NCBI GenBank assembly: GCA_910592205.1
Contig: CAJVPJ010000619.1
Span: 1 to 20,672, forward strand
DNA length: 20,672 nucleotides
Source: Paraglomus occultum
Taxonomy: Eukaryota; Glomeromycota; Glomeromycetes; Paraglomerales; Paraglomeraceae
Direction: 5' to 3'
Below the pieces are notes generated by a model, which worked only from the letters and a program-made list of their open reading frames with translations, was not told the origin of the DNA and searched no databases. Numbering within the stretch: position 1 is the stretch's first letter; each line of letters opens with the position of its first letter. Positions 11,480 to 20,672 of the stretch are shown here, piece by piece. Position numbers and translations under genes: made by a program.

Positions 11480-12289
11480 GAAAGCAAAAATAGCGTTTGC
11501 CCGAACTACATTGCCTTAATACAAACTAAGAAATTTTGAGCCTTTTGCAACATTATAGTTAAATACGCAGACTACAGTAGCTTACAATTTTTGAAAAATT
11601 TTTAGAATTTTTATTCTTTTATTTTTACGACTACGTGGGAAAGAATTGATAGCCTGCAACTGTGCAAGCAAAAACTGCTGTAAGTAGCTATCAAGAAGTG
11701 CAAATGCATGTTAAAATTTATTCAAAAAATAAACTTACCGTTATATAATATACAAAACTGCTTGACGGATTGTTATTATGTAATTATGTAAATAGACATT
11801 GCATTTTGTTGTTGCATGGTTAACGACTTGGTTTTGCAACAACAAAGCTTTAGAGCAGCAAATTCTGGTGTTAGACTTTTTAGCCACAAAGAAAAAGACC
11901 AGTTATAAGTCTTGCTTCATTAAAGCTGGCAAAATTAGTCTTGTAATAAATTTTATTCGATTAACAAAAGTTTGATTATCGTAAAATTTTGTTTGCATTA
12001 ATATGTCTTTCTTGACAAGTCAAAATTTTATTACTGTTTATATTAATGTATTTTACTATACAGCAGCAGAGCCATATAATATATTAAATTGGACTAACTA
12101 TAGCACATTTACCTTCCAGTCGATATTTCCCCCAGGGATAGTAACCATGCTGCCATTTATTAGATTGCTGTATGTGATTAATATATAAATATTAGCTAGC
12201 TATTCTAACGATATGTGAATCAGAATTTGGGATGGTTTACATGGGTATGAATAAAATAATAATAATAATGCTATAAAATTTGTAACTTC

Positions 12290-13551
12290 AATTCCGGGAC
12301 TATGAAAATTTGGATCGCCAAAAAAGACCTTGAAGTAGCCCGAGTTCGGGGAGGAATGTTCCCGTCATGAATTAGTCAGCAATACTGATTCTAAACGTTC
12401 TCAATTATTAATTGAGGGAGACAAGTGTCGATATCTCGTGGGAGAAATTTCCATTAACTAACAATGAGTTATTACCTAAGCAGAATATCCATACTCAGCG
12501 GTTGGCAGCAATGGCAATGTATTGTAGACGTTGAGTTAGTACGAACGATAATTCGTTCAATTAATATTGAATCGTTTGCCACAAGTTTTATATTAAATTG
12601 TATATTAAAGTTTTCAGGGACATTATGCATGGTCGATCATGTTATGATGATTAAACAGTTCGGCACCAGTACTTACTAATTTATTTGAAAACAAATTTAA
12701 TTACTGATACTGAGTGCAACCATGCTGCCGTTACGGCCGCGATTACTAACATGGTGGAAATTAACCAGAGTGGCGAAACCTGGTTGATGGATTTCTTTTC
12801 TTTTACTTCCACACTGGACTGGCTAATCTTTTTAAACGCGAGTTAATTCTGCTTTTTCGTCTTTTTTACCTCAAATTCTGGCGTATTCTTCGGGTAAAGC
12901 AATTCGGTGAATTTAAAAATTTGGTTAATTGTCGCTTCTCACCGTGCTGATTCAGCAAAGACTTTGTTGTGTTTCACCGTTTTGGGATGACAGTACATGA
13001 AAACTATAGTTCGTTTCATTAGGGTGCGTATAGCTCGCATTCATGACAATCATATTCATCTCTTCATTATTTTTTTTTCAGTATGCTCTGGTTCGGTCCA
13101 GGTTTCTTGATAAATGCTTTCACTATTATTCATATTAACCTTAGTATTAATAACTATAGTTACTACTTTTTATTCTGATAAACCGACTTACTGAAATCAT
13201 ACATTTACGACTATACCCTAACCTTTATTTATTCCATAATTACTCCCTCCAAATTTCCCCTAAAACAACGTTTTATTTCTGAAAGAAATTGTAAAATTAG
13301 AAATGTTATGAATAAACCAGTGTTTTTTTCAATCAAGGCTACCTGCTCACAAGTTAGGATCTAAGTTATTAACTTCAACCCCATTCTTTTGCAATAGTTC
13401 TTCGATTTGGTTTTGAGCACCTTTTTTGGCTTTCTTTTAAGTCAGTAGCTTTACTATTAGTATATGAGTGATATCTTAAAATCCTGATCAAAGACTGAAA
13501 AAGCTTCTTTCCTTCCATGCTTTTATCATATACATTATTATAATAAACTTG
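12290..13551 (-). pseudogene. Patchy coding-like remnants, unidentified
   Basis: This stretch is richer in GC than its surroundings in places. On the minus strand it carries several successive open pieces with protein-like composition in changing frames. One runs at 13422-13551 (includes YDKSMEGKKLFQSLIRILRY) and continues in another frame at 13347-13437 (NQIEELLQKNGVEVNNLD) after a T-run. Another runs at 13070-13133 and resumes at 12952-13067 after a 9-T run. A further piece ends near 12465. Breaks at homopolymers suggest frameshift decay. The plus strand also has open frames here (12464-12679, 12704-12842, and 12302-12370 ending before TGA), so neither strand nor identity is secure. It may be a dead gene, a degraded transposon or chance. 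Confidence 0.25.
12400..12416. repeat. 7-bp-stem inverted repeat
   Basis: CTCAATT and its complement around ATT. It lies just beside the GC-richer patch at 12290-12375. Role unknown. Confidence 0.35.
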
Positions 13552-13926
13552 TCATTATTGCGTAGATCACGTGTCAAAATTATCTGTTTAACGCATACAA
13601 GTTATAATATCAATGTCGCCGGCAAGAGTGATTCTTCATAAGATCATGTTAGCTCTTACGATGAGGAAAAGTTGTTGAGAGTATGATCTCTAAATGGATG
13701 AAGGATGCCATATATAAGCATACTATCACTAACTTGATACATCGGATATTATTAATAATCTCTGGTTGTTGGAACTGAGTATGCTGAGGAACGAGGACGA
13801 GAAATAGCAATCCTGGGTGGTTGTCTCCTTTTAATCGTAACTTGATAATTGAAATTTATTCCCTAATAAATTCGTCCTTCATCGTTCCCGCGAATGTCAA
13901 TTATATTTTGCATTTTGTTATGTCTC

Positions 13927-13932
13927 TTTATT
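13927..13932 (-). promoter_or_regulatory. Candidate poly(A) signal of the CTL transporter gene
   Basis: AATAAA on the minus strand, about 115 bases past the transporter stop codon. It is a canonical hexamer at a normal distance, with an AT-rich downstream region. The 3' UTR so defined includes the trinucleotide repeat at 13943-13981. Confidence 0.45.
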
Positions 13933-13942
13933 CTAATATTAC

Positions 13943-13981
13943 AAGTAGTATAGTAGTAGTATAGTAGTAGTAGTAGTAGTA
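13943..13981. repeat. Trinucleotide microsatellite (AGT)n / (ACT)n in a probable 3' UTR
   Basis: An interrupted array of AGT units with two ATAGT interruptions. It lies between the transporter stop (14048) and the candidate poly(A) signal, so it is probably transcribed as (ACT)n in the mRNA. Confidence 0.85.
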
Positions 13982-14047
13982 ATACAACCCACTTTTCTGT
14001 ATGATAGAAAAAAAGTCCAAATTTCCCAAACCCCGTATTCTTGAAAA

Positions 14048-16889
14048 TCAGCTAAATGCTTCGTGAGCCTTATTACAGTGATTCATATTAACATCCAAAT
14101 CGATTGCATAGCAGAAAAATGTTGCATCGATACTACAAATGAAATGTCATGGATTAGAGAAAAACATTATGCCATCAACAAGACTTGATCATATACCGAT
14201 TATCTGTAATACTCACGTATTCATCATAATACTTGTTATAAATTGAGATATGTAGAATGGAATAAGCGATGCAATTATACCAGAGACATATCCATACGGA
14301 GATTCAAGTGAATGCGTTGCAAATATAAATGTAGCGAATCCACATGTGAGAGCGAGTATCACTGATCCAATATATAGAATCATTTTCGTAATAAGACCTA
14401 ATAGTTTATAAACATTCGGTTACTGTTGATCTTAATGCTACTTCCAACCAATAGTTGATTATGTGCTTACCTGTCTTCAATCCAGTAATAAGATTTCTTC
14501 GAAATATTTTTGTTGCTTCCAATGCAGCAGAACAGAAACTCATTCCAAATATTCCAACATATACAATTGAATAGTTATTTATGCTGTCTACTACGCCATC
14601 GAGACATTGCATGAATATGTATATGCAATAAAATATTGGATTCAGTTTGCCCTTAAGTTTCTACATTTGAAAACAGAAATTAGTCATTTTATCCATGTCG
14701 TTCTCATTCTCAATGGAAAGCAAAACGTATTAAATCTACCTTCTTAAGGAATCTGGTGATGTAAGCTAACGCTTGTACAGATGATAATATTAATCCACCA
14801 AAACAGACTGTGCCAAATGACGTAGTTAATGCGTGAGACAATGCTATCTGAGTTGGACTTTGTTCTTTGAAGTTCTCTGGTTCATGTCTACAGATAAGCA
14901 TTTGAATGTTAGGCGACGAATGGCATCAAAAATGTGCAAACAACGAATATAAATGACTTGCCTATGAAAGTACCAATGTGATACAGTTCCCGCTAGCGTA
15001 ACTCTACAAGTTGAATTGTGTTATATTGACGTTAAAAAAGAGAGAATTGACTAGTTTATGTATTATGTACCTTTGAATATTTCCAAGCACGGCCGATGTC
15101 CATAAATACATGAAAAGGAAAAATCCTATCAATAAATGTGCTGACGTATCCATCACCCATATGCCATCTACCAAAATAAACGAGCAAGTTATCTTAATAA
15201 TAGGCAATATCACATAGAATAGATAAAACTGTTCGATCATATAGCATACCCCCATTATTAAATATCATGTGACCAACCAAAAATAAACGACTGAAGAATA
15301 TGAGCCATATTACACTAAATGCAATATATGCTCCGAGGATTAACAAAGATACTTTCAACATCTCCGGATTATCACGAAGAATTTCGGATGCCAACTAAAT
15401 GAGATAATGTTATCACGATAAATATTAACTTGCACTCATCTATCATATAACTAATATTGTCCTCTGGAATTAGCAAACCAAACCTCAATAACAGTAACCG
15501 CCTTCTCTACTCTTCTTTTTTGCCAATAAAGCAACGACGCATAAATCGCGCATATTCCAAGAGGAGCCAATGAGAGGATGCGAAGACTTCAGGAAAAATG
15601 AAATTTTGTCAAACGCTGTGCACCAAAAGCGAAATTAACGCCGGATTTCGTCGATTCCAAACATGTTACCTGTCGTCTTGTGGATCGGGATCGCCAGAAT
15701 CTCGAAGTTTTCCGGTGGACGATGCTCTTATTACCCAGATAAACATTATTGCTGTAACTACCGGGACTACTGTGAGAGTACTCCAGACTAATACCTACAG
15801 CAAATTTAATAAATATGTAAATTAAAAAAATAGCAATGCATTATTGATTCGAGTCAGTTCTTGATTCATACCTTAACACATGATCGCATGAAGTATATCC
15901 ACACTACGGCAGCGACAAATGTAAACACAATAGAGAATGCAATCGATCCTGCATTTGTCAATGAATCAAAGTTAATGTCTGCAGACCACAATCTCTAGTC
16001 AACGACAAAACGTTGCGATTATTGAAATGTAATTTCATACCTGCACAACCATTTATAGCAAGAAATACAGCTCCATGAGTATATCCTTCCAAACGCGAAC
16101 TCTACGTTCGTTTGAGAAAGATAGAGATTAACGTGTGTGTATAGAAAAGAAAACAATACAATATTAAATGGTGTGAAACACGTACTGTCGTGGTGAAAAA
16201 TAGAATTACTCCAGTGAGAAACATGATCAGCAGGAGAAAGAGGTAAAGTCCGGCGAATGGAACGTCTTTGTATTTACGCAGTCCTACGTTCGACGTTAGA
16301 GCTGGAGGTATCTGATGAATCAGTATACGATTTTTGTGAGAATATAAAAACAACGTTGATGGCAATAGTGTAAAGATTTAGTTTGCAAATGCACGCGAAA
16401 TATAGTCCTAGACGCGATTGATCTCTTATTGCCGTGCATACATAAAAACATCACACATACAGCATTAGACGGAAGCAATCCTTCAGATAGCGAATCCCTA
16501 GACCGCCTGGCTGAATGCATCGTCGGGATATCTAGATATATATCTGCAGGAGCCTATAAGTATGCAAAGCGGTAGAATTTCATATCAACTGCCTGATCGC
16601 ATGCTGCAATAATGATCATAAGCTCTACGCCTTCCTAGTAATTTACCTGTTTAGAGCTTGAAGGCCTACCCGACAGCTCGTTCCAAAACTCCTCATCAGG
16701 CTCAGCCTCTTCCCCGTCGTCTTCATATTCGCTATACACCACTCTACCGCCATGCAACGAGATCGACTCCTCCAGATCCTCTTCGCCAACTATGCTAGGC
16801 ACAGTAAAGAATAGCGGCTGGTGCGATTCACTTGCGCTTGAAGAGTCTCCGCCCCCACTCCCTCGTTTACTCCAAATACTTGAAAACAT
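14048..16889 (-). CDS. Choline transporter-like protein (CTL/SLC44/Pns1 family), 14 exons
   Basis: Exons, 5' to 3': 16889-16670, 16510-16461, 16311-16186, 16101-16041, 15978-15872, 15794-15670, 15586-15484, 15394-15250, 15167-15071, 15003-14962, 14887-14740, 14660-14471, 14397-14217, 14132-14048. All phases join and the sum is 1680 nt (559 residues plus TGA), within the Pns1 size range. The acidic, serine-rich N-terminus (about 1-90) is followed by hydrophobic segments near 107-129, 162-183, 189-210, 231-251, 279-309, 324-341 and 383-400 and others in exons 12-13. Family landmarks: WTSAVLGNIQRVTLAGTVSH (335-354) then WYF; ALTTSFGTVCFGGLI (378-392); the QCLDGVVDSINNY region in exon 12 with FGMSFCSAALEA after it; and the IDATFFCYAIDLD tail. 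Members are plasma- or organelle-membrane proteins; choline transport is shown for animal CTLs, while the yeast Pns1 substrate is unclear. Oddities: a GC-AG intron 10 and an optional exon 2. Confidence 0.93.
14888..14961 (-). other. GC-AG intron (intron 10 of the CTL gene)
   Basis: The donor reads CATAG|GCAAGT and the acceptor CTGTAG|ACATG. Using GC as the donor keeps phase 2 on both sides and joins SHWYFH to HEPENFKEQ without a stop. Apart from the second base, the donor is a perfect consensus, as is usual for GC-AG introns. No GT donor nearby restores the phase. Confidence 0.85.
16461..16510 (-). other. Optional 50-nt exon 2 of the CTL gene
   Basis: With the exon-1 donor at 16669 (G|GTAGGC, phase 1), this exon (acceptor TTCAG|CC, donor GCT|GTATGT) joins exon 3 in frame and adds RRSRDSLSEGLLPSNA. 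With the second exon-1 donor at 16646 (CAG|GTAAAT, phase 0), exon 1 joins exon 3 directly and this exon must be skipped, giving 550 residues. Including it makes introns of 159 and 149 bp; skipping makes one of 335 bp, against 62-89 bp for the rest. Confidence 0.5.
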
Positions 16890-16926
16890 GCTCCGTGCGA
16901 TTGACGTTTTTTTGTTTCTTTATCGT

Positions 16927-16931
16927 ATTGG
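16927..16931 (-). promoter_or_regulatory. CCAAT-like box in a C-rich stretch upstream of the CTL gene
   Basis: The minus strand reads CCCCCGCCAAT about 40 bases before the ATG. It may be a promoter element if transcription starts very near the ATG, or simply 5' leader. The rest of 16890-17116 holds nothing else I can name. Confidence 0.2.
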
Positions 16932-17116
16932 CGGGGGAAAAAATACAACTTGTGTGTGGCTGGCTAATTAAACACTCATCAACGAGAGTCTTATGCGTTT
17001 TAGTTGGCGCAGAAGGAGTAATACGTACTCATACATACAAAAACCAGATTATTAATTTAGAAAGAATCGTCCTCAAACTATTACCAAATATAGGATGTGC
17101 TGCGATAAATTGAACG

Positions 17117-17446
17117 CTACGCCCAAACGACAAATACCAGGAACGTGCAAATAGAACAGTACAGTTCGTCCTCTTCTACAGTCACTGTAAAGAGGTTGTA
17201 ACTGTAAAGAGTGTCCTCTATAAAATCTCGGCACATATACAATTCATTGTGAAGTGCTTTAAATAGATCGTGAGTAATGCGCATTCTCCCAATCATCGTA
17301 TTTATCATGTGACGTGTGACTATACGGAGGGTGACAGTAGAGAGGCGCAAACTGTATTCGTTTTTATTTTCCGCAGTTGTACCATAATTCAATGCATGCG
17401 AATGTACTTTGCCTTCTATGCGACAAGAACTGCTACTGCAGACCAA
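17117..17446 (-). CDS. Unidentified ORF upstream of the CTL gene (weak)
   Basis: A 109-codon minus-strand frame. The middle (THDLFKALHNELYMCRDFIE) is reasonably protein-like, and the end is hydrophobic (CTFLVFVVWA). A potential splice acceptor (GGTCTGCAG|TAG) lies near the 5' end, so it could be a terminal exon rather than a whole gene. It ends about 230 bases before the transporter ATG on the same strand, so the stretch could equally be that gene's promoter or leader. No family recognised; a 63-codon frame on the other strand overlaps it. Confidence 0.25.
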   Translation of the reverse strand: MVCSSSSCRIEGKVHSHALNYGTTAENKNEYSLRLSTVTLRIVTRHMINTMIGRMRITHDLFKALHNELYMCRDFIEDTLYSYNLFTVTVEEDELYCSICTFLVFVVWA

Positions 17447-18514
17447 GTCTTAAACCATTAACTTCTTCCAAGAAGGAGCATACTACAATATTCAGTATAA
17501 AATACGTCTGTGTTTATCGACACGAATATCAATTATGTAGAAATTAACGCCGAAATAATAACGCTTTTTAGCGCAAAAATACAAGAAGAGGTTATATTCA
17601 TCGACGGAATAATTATGTTCACGAGTCACTGAGATAATCGCCGCAGTGCCTTGAAGATTTCGGTGGTTTCACCAAAAGTCTCGAGGGATATAAGCCATCA
17701 GCGTCTTTTGCGTTCGCGGAATCTGAATATCAGCTGAGCGCAAGTGACTCTGCAACTTAAATTATTTTCGTAGATATTTTTTACCCGCTTCTATTTCCCC
17801 GTTGCATGATTCCGCTAGTTAGCTCTCCCATGTTAAAAGTGTTTGTTTTGAGGGCGAGGACGGATCCGTAATTTAAATTGAATTTTTTCTGAGGCATTTA
17901 CATATTGATAAGAGTCTGAGTCAACATGATTTTGCATTATTGTTTGGTGTTCAGCCATAGTATAATTATTTATCCAAATGTTTATATCGGGACTAGTGCA
18001 AAATCGTCTCAAGAATTTCTTTTTCGACGATTTTCGCATGTGAAATTGGTAATCAACAAATGCGCCTATTTCATTGTCATGGCAATCTATTAATTCCAGT
18101 AAAATATGAATTCATAAAAATCAGTGACACTCTATTACTATTATAATTACTATGAGGGTTTCCCTATTAGTATTAGGGAAAATATAATGATTTACAGATT
18201 TTCATTTATTATTATTAGACTTTCCAGCTGAACCAGTCAGTTTATTTTGTGATTTATTTCATTCAAACCATAATACTTTATTAATATGCACAAATTTATA
18301 TGATGTTATGGACTTCAAACTGACTATTTGACAATGTTATGTTTGAGAGGCATATTGATCTTCACTCCTTCAAGTATGGAAAAAGTTTATCTATGACTAT
18401 GACCTCCTTCAAAGAAGTACAAATCAGAATGAATAAACTTTGATATCAATAAATAAGAAATGCAGGGTGATATGTTTTACATCTGGGAACTGTTGAATAC
18501 GGTTTCAAGTGCAA
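17447..18514. other. Intergenic between the CTL region and the transposase fossil
   Basis: A GC-richer patch at about 17630-17760 has no continuous frame. A 68-codon minus-strand frame (17833-18039) has a lysine-rich start but no domain. A small hairpin (TTTCCCTA...TAGGGAAA) lies near 18159-18181. The 3' terminal repeat of the adjacent transposon should lie here, but I could not match it to the other side. Confidence 0.4.
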
Positions 18515-19867
18515 CTACTGCATTTTAATAAAGACGGTAGGGAGAAATTTCGAGCCACTTTTATCACTGTCTTTCTCTTCTTCTGCAGGAAAGAGATTGC
18601 GTGTCTGTCATCATTTCCTTGCTTATGTCTCCGTCATCAATTAATATAATCCGTGACTGGTAACGGGGGGTTTTCCGCTAATTATGACCTCTATGCGGTT
18701 TAATTGGTTTTTGAGTTCTTGCATTTCGTTGAATCGACTGATAAACTGTCAATCAAACTCTGAATAGCCAGCTGCTGTCGGGATGTAACATTAATTACTA
18801 TTTTCAGTTTTCTTCCAACAATTAGTAATTAACATTATTCCATACTTTAGCAACAAAATCTACTGCTTTCTTTATATCAATGGGTTTCGACTTATTACCA
18901 GTAGTTTGTTGTTTATCAAAGGCTTTTATTATTTTTCGAGCAGCTGTTCCGATAATGAATAATAAATGGTAAGAGTATAATCTATAATAATTAATATTTA
19001 CTCGTATTAGTGTACAAACCTTAAAGCTATGGTGGTAGATAATGTATTGTCACATTCGTTAAATTAAGACTATCCGGTAAATTATGTGTTGGCGCGTTGT
19101 CAGCTAACAGCAATATATTCCAATTTGCCCTACGCATTTTGTTATTTAATGTTTTTCGATAATCATTCAATACAGAGATTTGCATCCATGCTTTGCTATT
19201 CCAGTAATAAATAAACTTTTACTAATTCCGTTCAATGGACGTGGGTTTTGGTATTTATAAATAATAATGAAATCAGTTCTTGCATTATACGTTATTAAGA
19301 TGGTAATTCTCTCTTTGCTTTGCTTCGTTCCTGATAAAGGTCCAGTTCATAATCCTCCACCTTCCAATACTAATACAGATCTGTTTCATCACAATTAAAA
19401 ACATTATGTGGTTAATACTGTTTAATGACGGCCTTCAATTCCTTTCTAATTTCTGGAATCTCGTTAATTGAGACTCGCCATGTCTATTGAATGCACTAAT
19501 GGACTACCTTTTTTAAACTTCTCAAGCCAACCAGATGATGCTTTAAAATCTGTTATTCCTAACAACTCTGCAAACTTTAAAAAATTTTGTTGAATGAGGG
19601 CGCCTGTAATGTTGGATTACATTCAAGTGCCTTTTCGATCCAAATAGTTAGTTCTTCAATTTTTGGCAAATTCGAGAAACGCGCTTTTTCAATTTTGCTT
19701 TATACGAATTTGGGTCGATTGCGAGTCATTTAGCAAAAAATTTTCAAAATATCTGTGACTAATTCTAAAGTGTTTTGCGGCATTAACGTTTTTTGGCTTT
19801 GGCACGCAAGCAAATTTTGCGCTTTTGCAATGTCGAAATAATATTACGTTGTTCTTTGTTGAGACAT
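18515..19867 (-). pseudogene. Decayed pogo/Tigger-family DNA transposase
   Basis: Reading from ATG 19867-19865 through shifting frames, the order of parts matches pogo/Tigger transposases: an N-terminal region; a CENP-B-type HTH (FLKFAELLGITDFKASSGWL then EKFKK); the first catalytic aspartate in FNCDET (19388-19390); KERITILITYNARTDF; the second in LLLADNAPTHNLP (19099-19101); a broken LPP motif where the third acidic residue should follow; DIKKAVDFVAKVWNN and NCWKKTE; the LPVTDYIN / DDGDISKEMMTD segment; and an acidic tail. Numerous stops and frameshifts (the first a TAA seven codons in) and loss of the third catalytic region make it dead. A short AT-rich insertion may lie between the LPP motif and the next block. 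Intact relatives cut and paste at TA sites. Terminal repeats of this copy were not found. Confidence 0.9.
18793..18835. repeat. 10-bp-stem inverted repeat inside the transposase fossil
   Basis: TTAATTACTA and TAGTAATTAA are separated by about 22 bases. It coincides with the fossil's NCWKKTE region, so it probably arose by chance or local duplication during decay. Confidence 0.4.
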
Positions 19868-20126
19868 TTTCTTGAACAGTTATTGGAGTATGTCAAAAGA
19901 CAAATTGTAAATATGGAAGCTTGCGTTGTTTATATAGCAATTTTTTAATGATAAATTATTTCCCCAATTATATTTCCACGTCTCAACCGTATGACCGAGA
20001 ATTGCATAATTGAACAAATATGATAATTACTGCATTTAAAATACTGCAATTGGTACGAAATATGACGTCTGTCATCATACGATAAAAAATATTGGCACAT
20101 AATATGACGGTAACGGTCAAATATTA
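19868..20126. other. Flank between the transposase fossil and the foldback MITE
   Basis: AT-rich sequence that should contain the 5' leader and terminal repeat of the fossil. TGACG-containing strings (about 20062 and 20105) and a TATATAG string near 19930 are visible, but no inverted partner was found on the other side. Confidence 0.4.
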
Positions 20127-20128
20127 TA

Positions 20129-20592
20129 CACTCCCCCTACCATAAATTACCGGATTTCTTGTCAAACACATAGTAAAACATATGAAATTTTCAATTTTTC
20201 AAAGAGCTCTATTGCACGTATCTACTATGTAAGTCACGACGATTTTTGTACCGATTTGAAGATTACTTTTCGAGAGAAATGGTGGTATATTTAAGCCCGT
20301 TATTATTCCAAAACTTGTATTCAACAAAGTGACAGTATCTATGTTACAATATGAAAATCTGTGGAAAACATATGTGTAATGTAAACAGAGTCATTTATCG
20401 AACTGCAGCCTCGGAATGATAACAGGGCTAAATATACCACTATTTCTCGCAAAAAGTACAGTCAATTATCTTCAAATCGGTAAAAAATCGTCGTGACTTA
20501 CATAGTAGATACGTGCAATAGAGCTCTTTGAAAAATTGAAAATTTCATATGTTTTTACTATGTGTTTGACGGTAATTTATGTAGGGGGAGTG
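20129..20592. mobile_element. 464-bp foldback MITE with ~180-bp arms and TA target duplication
   Basis: The ends are CACTCCCCCTAC (20129-20140) and its exact complement (20581-20592), flanked by TA on both sides (20127-20128, 20593-20594). The left arm (to about 20309) and right arm (from about 20413) are nearly identical inverted copies; only small indels differ, including a 9-base segment present only on the left (20153-20161). The loop of about 100 bases has no coding capacity. TA duplication and lack of a transposase fit a non-autonomous Tc1/mariner/pogo-superfamily element. High arm identity suggests recent insertion or arm homogenisation. If transcribed it would form a long RNA hairpin. 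Confidence 0.92.
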
Positions 20593-20599
20593 TACTGTA

Positions 20600-20672
20600 C
20601 AGTGCCCTCCAATAAATGAGTGAGTAACACAAAATTTTGCAAATTATACATCAAGTTCGCGCGCATGTAACG
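20600..20672 (+). mobile_element. Left terminus of a second pogo-like element, cut by the window edge
   Basis: Directly after a TA (20598-20599) the sequence starts CAGTGCCCTCCAATAAATGA, the CAGT-type start seen in pogo/Tigger and other Tc1-mariner termini. The element would extend to the right, outside the window, so this rests on one end only. Confidence 0.45.

Larger units (their letters stand above)
6806..12289. other. Intergenic, no gene recognised; several palindromes and simple repeats
   Basis: AT-rich sequence without supported genes. Overlapping opposite-strand frames at 8241-8498 and 8553-8834 are mutually exclusive and resemble no family. Perfect or near-perfect small palindromes occur at 7761-7778, 7932-7945, 8893-8908 and 10249-10265. 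A loose 63-bp inverted repeat spans about 11266-11330. Minus-strand readings at about 11600-11990 look faintly protein-like but carry stops. Confidence 0.45.

Noticed and set aside
11600-11990. Possible minus-strand exons around an intron-like GTAAGT...TTACAG (about 11684-11745)
   Set aside because: Protein-like readings exist, but a stop lies directly before the donor and another mid-exon; the signals are easily met by chance in AT-rich DNA.
15598-15825. Plus-strand 75-codon ORF
   Set aside because: Antisense shadow of transporter exon 6, whose phase and family match are clear on the minus strand.
16832-17113. Plus-strand 93-codon ORF
   Set aside because: Antisense to exon 1 and the upstream region of the transporter; no family resemblance.
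18515-20128. Terminal inverted repeats pairing both sides of the transposase fossil
   Set aside because: Compared the flanks by eye (18110-18540 and 19870-20128) and found no matching inverted ends with flanking TA.
1-20672. tRNA genes, rRNA or CRISPR arrays
   Set aside because: I looked for GGTTCGA-type B-box strings on both strands and for evenly spaced direct repeats and found none convincing; a covariance-model search would be decisive.

Overview
The window is eukaryotic nuclear DNA, AT-rich and gene-poor. Introns are mostly 62-89 bp with GT(GC)-AG ends, exons are short, and pogo/Tigger-type transposon debris is present. A Pns1/CTL-type transporter, small introns and long TE-rich intergenic stretches fit a fungus. 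An AT-rich early-diverging lineage such as Glomeromycotina is my best guess, but this is inference; no sequence here names the species.

Layout. (1) Left edge, minus strand: the 5' part of a gene for a Q/P/S/H-rich, probably disordered protein, running off the window at base 1. The open plus-strand frame over the same bases is its shadow. (2) About 680-12,400: a roughly 12 kb gene desert. It holds microsatellites, small palindromes and one clear 156-bp MITE (6642-6797) with an 8-bp target duplication and arms made of 15-bp repeats. (3) About 12,290-13,550: patches of coding-like sequence in shifting frames, possibly a dead gene or element. (4) 14,048-16,889, minus strand: the best gene, a choline-transporter-like (CTL/SLC44/Pns1) membrane protein. 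I resolved it into 14 phase-consistent exons (559 codons plus stop), including one GC-AG intron and an optional exon 2. (5) About 17,120-17,446: a weak minus-strand ORF. (6) 18,515-19,867, minus strand: a decayed pogo/Tigger-family transposase. (7) 20,129-20,592: a long-arm foldback MITE with TA target duplication. Five to seven bases later a pogo-like terminus (20,600) enters from the right edge.

The two real genes share no visible pathway. The right 2 kb is a cluster of TA-targeting elements. I see no tRNA, rRNA, CRISPR array or prokaryotic operon. The most checkable novelties are the two MITE families, the linked donor/exon-2 splice choice and GC-AG intron in the transporter gene, and the left-edge gene hidden under an opposite-strand ORF.
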